A DNA stretch of 38,433 bases from a gamma proteobacterium SCGC AAA007-O20 (GTDB taxonomy: Bacteria; Pseudomonadota; Gammaproteobacteria; PS1; Pseudothioglobaceae): assembly GCA_000213395.2 (NCBI GenBank), contig AFHY01000002.1, positions 1 through 38,433 on the forward strand, in the 5' to 3' direction. Shown piece by piece: positions 15,429 to 22,994 of this stretch. Each line of letters starts with the position of its first letter. Within the stretch, counting starts at the first letter, position 1. A program made the position numbers and the translations under genes. The notes under the pieces were generated by a model. The model saw only the letters and a list, made by a program, of their open reading frames with translations, made no database searches and was not told the DNA's origin.

Positions 15429-16622
15429 ATGGATTACGATATCGTTGTTATAGGGGGAGGACCCGCAGGTCTAAGCTTTGCCTGCTCTATGTCTGGTTTG
15501 AACTTGAATGTTCTTCTTGTTGAAAAGTCATCACTTAAATCGATTTCAAAACCTAAGCCAGATGGTCGTGAAATAGCGCTAACTCATCATTCCCGTAAAA
15601 TATTAATAAAGCTTGGCGTCTGGGCACTTATTGACGAAGCCAAAGTGAGTCCACTAAAAGAGGCAAAAGTATTTGACGGCGGCTCTGATTCTTTGTTGAA
15701 CTTTGACGCTAAAAAATCCGCAATTGAAGCTTTGGGTTATTTAGTGCCGAATCATTTGATTAGAGCGGCATTGTTTGAAAGGGCCTTGCAAATAGAGAAT
15801 GTGACCATTGTAAATGAGCTTATGGTAGATGGAGTTAGTACTACTAATACGGGCGCAGAAGTTTCACTATCTAATGGTAAAACCATTAAATCTAAACTGG
15901 TTGTTGCAGCAGATAGTCGTTTTTCTGAAATTAGGAGAAAGATGGGAATACCTTCGATTATGAAAGACTTCTCCAAGGTGATGATAACAACAAGAATGTC
16001 ACACGAAAAAGCCCACAATCATGTCGCCTTAGAGTACTTTAATTACGGCCACACGCTAGCACTTTTGCCACTTAATGGAAACGTTTCATCCATAGTACTT
16101 ACGGTTCCAACTGATAGGTTAGATGAAATTTTAAGCCTTGATGAGGAAAGCTTTAACGAGATGGCAAGCGATGGTTTTGATGGAAAATTAGGCCAAATGA
16201 AACAGATTGGCGATCGACACTCGTATCCTCTAGTTGGGGTCTATGCTCAGAAATTTAGAGCAACAAGATTTGCACTAATTGGTGATGCAGCTGTGGGTAT
16301 GCACCCGGTAACTGCGCATGGTTTCAATTTAGGTTTGAGAGGACAAGATCTGCTATCGTTGTCTATTAGTAGGGCGCTTAATAGCGGTCTTGATATTGGC
16401 GCAGATGTAGTATTAAAAGAGTTTGAAAGAAAACAAATCAACCTATCTAGGTTGATGTATTTTGGCACCAACGGAATTGTTTCATTGTTTACTAATGATG
16501 ATGCGGCAATTAAGCAAGTTAGAAAATTGGTGCTTAAGTTTGCAAATCGTTTCCCTCCAGTCAAGGCTTTGATAACCCAGCACCTGACAGAATCAAAAAA
16601 GAGTAACCTGATTCCTTTTTAA
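15429..16622 (+). CDS. ubiM: FAD-dependent ubiquinone-biosynthesis hydroxylase, UbiM-like
   Basis: 397-residue flavoprotein monooxygenase of the UbiH/UbiF/COQ6 family, hydroxylating the ring of a ubiquinone precursor, likely at the inner membrane surface. The FAD-binding motif VVIGGGPAGLSFA is at residues 6-18, DGREIALTHHS at about 45-55, and the second FAD motif IGDAAVGMHPVTAHGFN lies near residue 285. The VGMHPVTAHGFN variant and the DGREIALTH segment are what I associate with the UbiM branch rather than UbiH/I/F; this rests on memory of the family, and the hydroxylated position is therefore tentative. A short ORF starting at ATG 15397 overlaps the start in another frame and is not counted. 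pdxH follows 11 bases later, so the two are probably cotranscribed. Confidence 0.85.
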   Translation: MDYDIVVIGGGPAGLSFACSMSGLNLNVLLVEKSSLKSISKPKPDGREIALTHHSRKILIKLGVWALIDEAKVSPLKEAKVFDGGSDSLLNFDAKKSAIEALGYLVPNHLIRAALFERALQIENVTIVNELMVDGVSTTNTGAEVSLSNGKTIKSKLVVAADSRFSEIRRKMGIPSIMKDFSKVMITTRMSHEKAHNHVALEYFNYGHTLALLPLNGNVSSIVLTVPTDRLDEILSLDEESFNEMASDGFDGKLGQMKQIGDRHSYPLVGVYAQKFRATRFALIGDAAVGMHPVTAHGFNLGLRGQDLLSLSISRALNSGLDIGADVVLKEFERKQINLSRLMYFGTNGIVSLFTNDDAAIKQVRKLVLKFANRFPPVKALITQHLTESKKSNLIPF

Positions 16623-16633
16623 TTTTAGATATT

Positions 16634-17271
16634 ATGACAGTTGATTTGACTAATCTCAGAAAGGAATCTCGACAAAATGGACTTAACAGGTCTGAACTCG
16701 ATGATGATCCATTTAAGCAGTTTTCGTTATGGTTCTCTCAGGTAATTAAGTTGGACATTGTTGAACCCAGTGCTATGAGTTTGGCAACTGCTGATGAGAA
16801 TGAGATTGGTATTCGCACAGTGCTCCTAAAACATTTCGATGAAAAAGGTTTTGTTTTTTTACGAACTATAGTTCAAAAAAATCCCAACAAATTGAAGTAA
16901 AACCTCAGGCTGCGCTTTTGTTTCCTTGGTTGGATTTAGACAGGCAAGTAAAAGTTATTGGTAGTGTAGAAAAGATAACAACGCTTGAATCAATTAAGTA
17001 TTTTGCTTCAAGGCCAAAGGATTCTCAACTAGGCGCTTGGGCTTCACAACAATCTGCAACAATCTCCTCAAGAAGTTTATTAGTCAGTCAATTCGAGTCA
17101 ATGAAAAATAAATTTTCTAAAGGAGAGGTGCCTTTGCCTGATTTTTGGGGAGGTTATCGGGTAATACCTGAGAGTATTGAGTTTTGGCAAGGTAGAGAAA
17201 GTCGACTGCACGATCGTTTTATTTATCAGCGTTCAGGAACTGGTTGGAGTATTAGTCGATTGTCTCCCTAA
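16634..17271 (+). pseudogene. pdxH: Pyridoxamine 5'-phosphate oxidase, frameshifted in a T7 run
   Basis: Oxidises PNP/PMP to PLP with FMN. The N-terminal part (LRKESRQNGL..., [17 protein letters not shown]) and C-terminal part ([36 protein letters not shown]) are both well conserved, but lie in different frames. The break is at G followed by seven Ts (16854-16860). With eight Ts the frame would read [10 protein letters not shown] and join the halves perfectly. As written, translation ends at the TAA 16898-16900. All residues after the slip are intact and look under selection, so the break is either a sequencing error in a homopolymer, very recent, or bypassed by slippage at the T run. The 3' end overlaps the convergent aroE by 20 bp. 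Confidence 0.88.
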
Positions 17272-18064
17272 GGGATTTAATTACTTGTTTTGTCTCTGGA
17301 GTGATGCCATGCCAAAAGGCAAAAGCGCTTGCCGCTTGTTCGACTAACATACCTAGACCATCAGTCACTTCTAAAGCAGAGTTTGCTCTTGCCCACTGCA
17401 TGAATGGTGTTTGTCTACCATACATTAGATCATAACATAGTGCACCAGCAGCAACACCTGATGGAATTTCAGGCATTTTGCCATCTAATGAAGCGCTTGT
17501 AGCGTTAATGATAATATCCACCGGTTTGGCTTTTATTTGATTTAAACCAAAGCCACAAACTTTACCATATTTACTATATTTACTTGCCAATTTTAAGGAT
17601 TTTACTTTTGTTCGGTTTGCAACCAAAATACGTTCTGGTTGACACTCTAGCAAAGGTAGTAAGATGCCCTGAGTCGTACCACCAGCCCCTAGTATTAAAA
17701 TGTCTTTGCCTTTGATTAATTGTTGTAAATTATTACAGAGGTCATTAACAAGGCCTATTCCGTCAGTATTTTCTCCATAAAGAGCTCCATTTTCCACTTT
17801 AATGGTATTAACAGAGCTTGCGATATTCGCATTGGAGGTGCACTCATCAACAAGATCGTATGCTTCAACTTTAAATGGAACGGTGATGTTGAATCCCAAG
17901 GCTCCAGCACTAACAAAGTTTTTGACAGTAACAGTAAATCCGTCTAGTGGCGCTAGGATTTTTTCATAACTTATTGAAAGTCCAATCTGTTTTGCAAATT
18001 GGGCATGGATAGTCGGTGACAAGCTATGATGAATAGGATTGCCAATGACAGCGTATTTGTTCAT
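17252..18064 (-). CDS. aroE: Shikimate dehydrogenase
   Basis: NADPH-dependent reduction of 3-dehydroshikimate to shikimate in the cytosol. 270 residues, normal length. Shikimate-binding S-L-S-P ([13 protein letters not shown], near 13-25), the catalytic Lys in FNITVPFK (about 59-66) with its partner Asp in NTDGIG, the glycine-rich nucleotide motif LGAGGTTQG (about 125-133) and the NRT segment after it (AE/NRTxxK, NADPH preference) are all present. The start ATG at 18064 lies 12 bases after the rne stop, so it is read on the RNase E transcript. Tail-to-tail overlap with pdxH. Nothing is missing. Confidence 0.96.
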   Translation of the reverse strand: MNKYAVIGNPIHHSLSPTIHAQFAKQIGLSISYEKILAPLDGFTVTVKNFVSAGALGFNITVPFKVEAYDLVDECTSNANIASSVNTIKVENGALYGENTDGIGLVNDLCNNLQQLIKGKDILILGAGGTTQGILLPLLECQPERILVANRTKVKSLKLASKYSKYGKVCGFGLNQIKAKPVDIIINATSASLDGKMPEIPSGVAAGALCYDLMYGRQTPFMQWARANSALEVTDGLGMLVEQAASAFAFWHGITPETKQVIKSLRETID

Positions 18065-18075
18065 ATTTCGACCTA

Positions 18076-20037
18076 TTAAGTAACCTTTTCAGTCGATTTT
18101 TCAGTCGATTTTTGTTGATCGTTTGAGACAGTCTTTTGATTTCGATTTCTGTTCTGATTTCGATTTCTGTTCTGATTTCCAGAACTCTTCTGATTTCCAG
18201 AACTCTTCTGATTTCCAGAACTCTTCTGATTTCCAGAACTCTTCTGATTTCCAGAACTCTTCTGATTTTCACTCGTATTCTGACTCCTATTCCGATTCTG
18301 ATTCCTATTCCGATTCTGATTCCTATTCCGATTCTGATTCCTATTTTGAGATCTGGTAGATTTTTGTTGGGGTGTTTCTGATTTTTCTATAGAAAACATA
18401 TCAGACAGCTTGCTCATGAATGAGACCTTCCTTTCAGGCATTTTAGTAGAAGGGTGGTTGGCTGCAATAACTGGTATTTCTGGATTTTCAAGGTAGTTTA
18501 TTTCGTAGGGATTGATTTGAGGCTTCGATATACCTTGAAAGCTTTTGTGTTGTGATTTTTTGTCACCCTTTTGCTTATTTATGCTGAAGTTTGGAAAATG
18601 CATATATTGGTTAGGTACCAGGGTTATATTAATACCATGCTTGACCTCCATTTCGATTATATTTTGTCTTTTTTCATTAAGCAGATAGGTGACCACTTCA
18701 ACACTTGACTGAATTGCAATATCACCATTAATTTTGCTGGAGTTTAGTGAATCCTCAAGTTGACGAATAATTTTAAGCGATAGCGTAGGTATTGTTGGTG
18801 TTGCTCCACTTCCATTACATTGCGAACAGGTTTTACCTGTTGACTCTGCTATCGAGTTCATTAAACGTTGGCGTGACAACTCTAGTAGACCAAATCTTGA
18901 TATTGTTCCAATTTGAACGCGTGCACGATCATTAGCTGTTGCTTTTTCCATGGCTTTTTCGATAGCCACTCTATTTTCTTCTGAGGCCATATCGATGAAG
19001 TCAATAACGATCAAACCTCCAATATCTCTTAGCTGTAATTGAATAGCAATTTCTGCAGCGGAATCTAGGTTTGCTTTATAGGCTGTGTCTTCAATACTAG
19101 TGCCTCTCGTTGCTCGAGCAGAGTTAATATCGATGGCTGTTAATGCCTCTGTTGAATCAAAAACAATTGTCGCTCCAGATTTAAGTGTCACTTCTCTGTT
19201 AAAGACACTTTTGACCTGTGATTCGACACTCATGTGAGAAAACAAAGAATGTTCTGTAATATCGAAAAACTTAATTCGATCAAGATAGTGTGGCATTACA
19301 AAGCTAACAAAGTCTCTAGCCTTTTGGTAGGTTTCTAGGTCGTCAATTATGACACTATCAGTATCTTCTCTAAGATAGTCACGTAGAGCCCTTACAGTTA
19401 TGTCACTTTCTTGATAAATTAAAAAAAGTTCGTCTTGATTTTTCGTTGCCGTTTTAATAGACTTCCAAAGTTGCGTCAAATGGTCTATTTCCCATTGTAA
19501 TTCTTCAATGCCTTTTCCTGCACCTTCTGTACGAATTATTAGTCCTGAATGTTTTGGGATTTGCAACTTTGGTAAAAGGTTTTTTAAATCTTGTCGGTCT
19601 GTTGCATTAATCTGTCTAGAGATTCCAGCACTTTTTGGATTATTTGGGGTAAGAATCATGTAGGCACCAGCCAAGTTGATGTAAGTGCTAAGAGCGGCGC
19701 CCTTGTTGCCTCGCTCTTCCTTTTCAACTTGAACGATGATTTCTTGACCTTCCTTGAGAACATCACTGATTGTTAGTTTTTCGCCTTTAGGTTTGATGCC
19801 GTCGGCAAAGAACCCTGAAACCTCTTTGAACGGAAGAAAGCCGTGTTTTTCTTTTCCATAATCTACAAACGCAGCCTCAAGAGACTGCTCTACCCGAGAG
19901 ATTCTTGCTTTGTATATATTGCCTTTAGTTTTTCGATTTAGGCTGGTTTCAATATTTAAATCAGTTAGCTTCTGACTCCTTACTATAGCCACTCGAATTT
20001 CTTCTTTGTGGGTGGCGTTGATGAGAATGTGATTCAT
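18076..20037 (-). CDS. rne: Ribonuclease E with short repetitive C-terminal tail
   Basis: Endoribonuclease that starts mRNA decay and matures rRNA and tRNA. 653 residues. The S1 domain is at about 36-125, then the RNase H-like and DNase I-like domains. Catalytic Asp303 (AIDINSARATRG) and Asp346 (VIDFID) and the Zn-link Cys404 and Cys407 (CSQCNGSG) fall at the same positions as in E. coli. After about 510 the protein departs from that enzyme: no long degradosome scaffold, but a low-complexity tail of QNRNRN-type and five SSGNQK hexapeptides (about 590-640), Arg- and Asn-rich and presumably RNA-binding or phase-separating. The catalytic core could also be read as RNase G-like, but the Zn-link plus basic tail favours RNase E. 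Long leader upstream. Confidence 0.93.
   Translation of the reverse strand: MNHILINATHKEEIRVAIVRSQKLTDLNIETSLNRKTKGNIYKARISRVEQSLEAAFVDYGKEKHGFLPFKEVSGFFADGIKPKGEKLTISDVLKEGQEIIVQVEKEERGNKGAALSTYINLAGAYMILTPNNPKSAGISRQINATDRQDLKNLLPKLQIPKHSGLIIRTEGAGKGIEELQWEIDHLTQLWKSIKTATKNQDELFLIYQESDITVRALRDYLREDTDSVIIDDLETYQKARDFVSFVMPHYLDRIKFFDITEHSLFSHMSVESQVKSVFNREVTLKSGATIVFDSTEALTAIDINSARATRGTSIEDTAYKANLDSAAEIAIQLQLRDIGGLIVIDFIDMASEENRVAIEKAMEKATANDRARVQIGTISRFGLLELSRQRLMNSIAESTGKTCSQCNGSGATPTIPTLSLKIIRQLEDSLNSSKINGDIAIQSSVEVVTYLLNEKRQNIIEMEVKHGINITLVPNQYMHFPNFSINKQKGDKKSQHKSFQGISKPQINPYEINYLENPEIPVIAANHPSTKMPERKVSFMSKLSDMFSIEKSETPQQKSTRSQNRNQNRNRNQNRNRNQNRNRSQNTSENQKSSGNQKSSGNQKSSGNQKSSGNQKSSGNQNRNRNQNRNRNQKTVSNDQQKSTEKSTEKVT
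18138..18341 (-). repeat. 18-bp-periodic coding minisatellite in the rne tail
   Basis: Three blocks share an 18-bp period: GATTTCGATTTCTGTTCT about twice from 18138; TCTGATTTCCAGAACTCT exactly five times at 18171-18260; and TATTCCGATTCTGATTCC three times at 18288-18341 (plus-strand spellings). In the protein these are hexapeptides QNRNRN-like and SSGNQK. Identity between the five central units is complete, so the number of units is likely to vary between strains by slippage. Confidence 0.9.
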
Positions 20038-20265
20038 GATTAAGTCCTATAATATCTGGACTATTGAGTACGTACAAAGCCTCAATACTTGTGTATTGAA
20101 TTGGAATAAAGGGTTGATTAAAGTGATTCATCAATTACTAAATAGGGTCCTGTATGTGGCGTCAATTAGCCCAATAAAATACCTTAATTTTATTGTATTT
20201 AGTATTAAGGTATATGTAAAAAAAATTCTTGTTAGTCGAAAAAAATGTTCGACAGTAAAATTATA
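20038..20265 (-). promoter_or_regulatory. Structured rne leader with promoter -10
   Basis: A good -10, TATAAT (minus strand, 20265-20260), implies a start near 20253 and a leader of about 215 nt before the rne ATG; the -35 is weak. The leader holds perfect hairpins: GTCGAA/TTCGAC at 20253-20235 right at the predicted 5' end, ATACCTTAAT/ATTAAGGTAT (10 bp, 20213-20179) and TCAATAC/GTATTGA (20099-20082). The last competes with TATTGAG/CTCAATA (20063-20087). E. coli rne is known to autoregulate through hairpins in its long leader, so a similar role is likely here. An ORF on the plus strand here is a shadow. Confidence 0.55.
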
Positions 20266-20291
20266 CCATAATATGGTTTAATTTAACCTTT

Positions 20292-21011
20292 TTACTGATT
20301 AAGACTCCTACCCCCGTCAATGTTGATAACTTCACCAGTAATATATTTGGCATCTGCTAAAAATAACACCGCTTCTGCAATGTCTTCTGTTGAACCATGC
20401 TTGTTGAGAGCTATTCTATCAAGCATATTAAATTTTTCCTCTTGAGATAACTCTGCAAGTCCTTGAGGCCACAGAATGGAGCCAGGAGATACACCGTTTA
20501 CTCGAATATTTGGTGCTAATTCCTTGGCAAGTGTTTTTGTAAGCATTTTTAGGCCAGCTTTTGAAATGTTATAAATGGAATGATTTTTCAATGGTCGGTC
20601 GGAGTGAATATCAATAATGTTGACGATACTTCCTTCACTGACTGCTAGAGCTTTACTTAGTTCCGTAGTAATGAAAAAAGGAGCTCTAAGGTTAATATTA
20701 ATTATTTTATCCCAATCCTCAATAGTGCTATTTTCTGTTGAAGTTGGGTAGAAAACAGAGGCATTGTTGACCAGTAAATCTAATGATTTTATTGTTTGAG
20801 TTAACTTTTTAATGGCTTCATTGTCTCCAAGATCAGCAACTACTACTTGAGCAGAACTATTCCGCTTAGAATTAAGTTCACGGCAAAATGCTTGGGCGAT
20901 CTCTTCTGATTGGTGGCAATGGATAATGACTTTATAGCCATTCTCGTGAAGTGTGCTGACTATTTGAGCGCCAATTCGCGCTGCTCCACCTGTAATTAAA
21001 GCAGTCTTCAT
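20292..21011 (-). CDS. Short-chain dehydrogenase, pteridine reductase-like
   Basis: 239 residues from the ATG at 21011; a longer in-frame ORF reaches 21119 but its extra N-terminal part is not SDR-like and would overlap the divergent methyltransferase. The nucleotide motif TGGAARIG near residue 7 (with Arg inside the glycine motif), LVNNASVF near 80, catalytic Ser in IIDIHS, Tyr and Lys in YNISKAG, and the C-terminal TGEVINIDGG mark a classical SDR. The GGAARIG form and the IHSDRPLKNH segment resemble PTR1/FolM-type NADPH pteridine or dihydromonapterin reductases. The substrate is therefore a guess and I leave the symbol empty. Divergent from the midA-like gene, whose start is about 92 bp away. 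Confidence 0.85.
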   Translation of the reverse strand: MKTALITGGAARIGAQIVSTLHENGYKVIIHCHQSEEIAQAFCRELNSKRNSSAQVVVADLGDNEAIKKLTQTIKSLDLLVNNASVFYPTSTENSTIEDWDKIININLRAPFFITTELSKALAVSEGSIVNIIDIHSDRPLKNHSIYNISKAGLKMLTKTLAKELAPNIRVNGVSPGSILWPQGLAELSQEEKFNMLDRIALNKHGSTEDIAEAVLFLADAKYITGEVINIDGGRSLNQ

Positions 21012-21102
21012 AAATATATCAATAAATAAAAGATAATCTGGTAAGTCAATTTGATCTATTGTAGCGAAACAGATGCAATCAGAGTATAAAATAATTTTGC
21101 AT

Positions 21103-22194
21103 ATGAAACTCGAAGACATTATATCCCAATCAATTTATGAAAATGGTAAGCCCATAGGTTTTGATGTATTCATGAATTTTGCTCTATATAGTCCTGGGCT
21201 TGGCTATTATCGTTCCAGTGCAAATGTATTTGGTCATCAAGGCGACTTTATCACAGCTCCAGAGACATCTGATTTATTTGGATATTCGGTTGCCAAGCAG
21301 TGTGCCCAAATCATTAGTGGTGGCGATGTATTAGAATTTGGAGCTGGTAGTGGTGTCTTAGCAGTACAGGTTTTGTTTGAATTGGGTCGACTAAAATCTC
21401 TACCAAAAAAGTACTATATTTTGGAATTGAGTGGACAATTAAGGCAACAACAGAAGCAAACTATCGCGAGTACTTTACCTGAGCTTATTGATCGTGTCGA
21501 ATGGTTAACAGAATTGCCTACAGACTTCTCTGGTGTGGTGATTGCGAATGAGGTGCTTGATGCTATACCTGCAAAAAGATTGATCTTATCTGGCGGTCGT
21601 TTTGTGGAGTTAGGTGTTGACTTTATTGATGGAAATTTTCAATGGAAACCACTCGATGAGCCTTATTTAAATTCATTGACTTCATTGCCTGCCATTTGTG
21701 ATGAAGGATACACCACTGAGGTCAACTTACAGGCTCTAGCATGGATTGACTCTTTATACAGTATTATGAGTAAAGGAATTGTGCTGTTGATTGATTATGG
21801 CATGGATCGAAATGAATATCACCACCCTCAGCGTAAAGATGGGACTTTGCGTTGTTATTATAAACACAAAGCCAGTGACAATCCCTTTGACAACATTGGT
21901 AAACAAGATATTACGACCTCGGTTAATTTCTCAGATGTGGCTGAGCATGCTGTGGAGGTTGGTTTTGAGCTTTCAGGCTATTGCACTCAAGCAATGTTTT
22001 TGATATCTCTGGGTATTGAGAATTTCCTGTCTGAAGAGGAAGATGATGCAAAACGTAATACACTAGCTCAACAAATCAAACAATTAATCTTGCCAGGTGC
22101 GATGGGTGAAACTTTCAAAGTGTTGGCATTGTCAAAAAAACAAACAGTAAAATTAGATGGTTTTAGAGAACAAAATCTTTTAAACAAGCTTTAA
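21103..22194 (+). CDS. MidA/NDUFAF7-family SAM-dependent methyltransferase
   Basis: 363 residues from the ATG at 21103 (MKLEDIISQSIYENGKPIGFDVFMN); an upstream in-frame ATG at 21073 is less like the family start. Conserved family segments: ALYSPGLGYYRS near 29-40, GDFITAPETSDLFG, the SAM motif LEFGAGSGVLAVQ near 80-92, IANEVLDAIPAKRL, and the later IDYGMDRNEYHHPQR with GTLRCYYKH. In mitochondria the homologue NDUFAF7 methylates an Arg in a complex I subunit; the bacterial substrate is not settled. Six bases separate it from uppP, so this is the head of a run of close genes continuing to dusA. Confidence 0.88.
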   Translation: MKLEDIISQSIYENGKPIGFDVFMNFALYSPGLGYYRSSANVFGHQGDFITAPETSDLFGYSVAKQCAQIISGGDVLEFGAGSGVLAVQVLFELGRLKSLPKKYYILELSGQLRQQQKQTIASTLPELIDRVEWLTELPTDFSGVVIANEVLDAIPAKRLILSGGRFVELGVDFIDGNFQWKPLDEPYLNSLTSLPAICDEGYTTEVNLQALAWIDSLYSIMSKGIVLLIDYGMDRNEYHHPQRKDGTLRCYYKHKASDNPFDNIGKQDITTSVNFSDVAEHAVEVGFELSGYCTQAMFLISLGIENFLSEEEDDAKRNTLAQQIKQLILPGAMGETFKVLALSKKQTVKLDGFREQNLLNKL

Positions 22195-22199
22195 AAATT

Positions 22200-22994
22200 A
22201 TGGATATTTTTCAAACAATCACTCTATCACTAATCCAAGGTTTGACTGAGTTTTTGCCAATATCATCTTCTGCGCATCTAGTACTGTTACCAAAATTATT
22301 GAATTGGCCGGACCAGGGATTGGCTTTTGATGTTGTTCTCCATTTTGGAACGTTGTGCGCAATTATTTTTTACTATCGCAATATTTTGCTGGTTATGTCT
22401 CAGGACTTCATCAGTTCAATTCAAACAAGACGAATGGAAGGAGAGGCGTTGCTTGCTTGGGGTGTTTTGTTGGGAACAATTCCGGTAGGATTAGCCGGAC
22501 TTCTCTTTAAAGACAGTATTGAACCTAACTTAAGAACACTCGAAGTAATAGCATTTGCGACACTTTTTTTTGGCGTCTTATTGGGTTTTTCTGACTGGCT
22601 AAATCGTTTTCTTGATCGCAGTCGTGAGATAATTCGAAGCTCTGATATTTTAATTATCGGATGTTTTCAGGCCTTGGCTTTAATACCTGGTACATCTCGC
22701 TCTGGTATTACCATCACTGCTGCACTGTTAATTGGATTATCCAGGTCTTTATCAATCAAGTTTTCCTTTTTATTGTCAATACCTGTAATTGCAATCGCAA
22801 TGGTTGTAAAGACATTTGATTTAGTTAATAAAGTGGACAGTGTTGATTGGTCGTTGCTGTTATTAGGATTCATTATCTCGGCAATCACTGCCTATGCAAC
22901 GATTATTTTCTTCATCCGATTAGTCGAAAGAATTGGACTGCTGCCATTCGTCATTTACCGGCTTCTATTAGGAGTACTATTATTAACAATTTGA
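22200..22994 (+). CDS. uppP: Undecaprenyl-diphosphatase
   Basis: Integral membrane enzyme of the BacA/UppP family that removes a phosphate from undecaprenyl diphosphate, recycling the lipid carrier for peptidoglycan and other envelope polymers. 264 residues, about eight hydrophobic segments. Family signatures are QGLTEFLPISSSAHL near residues 13-27 with the catalytic Glu, HFGTL, and PGTSRSG near 161-167 with the catalytic Ser/Arg. Its stop overlaps the likely TTG start of pepN (TTGA). High confidence. Confidence 0.96.
   Translation: MDIFQTITLSLIQGLTEFLPISSSAHLVLLPKLLNWPDQGLAFDVVLHFGTLCAIIFYYRNILLVMSQDFISSIQTRRMEGEALLAWGVLLGTIPVGLAGLLFKDSIEPNLRTLEVIAFATLFFGVLLGFSDWLNRFLDRSREIIRSSDILIIGCFQALALIPGTSRSGITITAALLIGLSRSLSIKFSFLLSIPVIAIAMVVKTFDLVNKVDSVDWSLLLLGFIISAITAYATIIFFIRLVERIGLLPFVIYRLLLGVLLLTI

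Noticed and set aside
15397-15453. 18-codon ORF with a fair ribosome site overlapping the ubiM start
   Set aside because: Out of frame with ubiM, whose N terminus is complete without it; no similarity or composition suggests a real peptide.
18123-18381. Plus-strand ORFs rich in Ser/Asp or Ile/Leu opposite the rne tail, and a CRISPR-like look of the repeats
   Set aside because: They are reading-frame artefacts of the 18-bp coding repeats of rne; units are contiguous without spacers, so it is not a CRISPR array.
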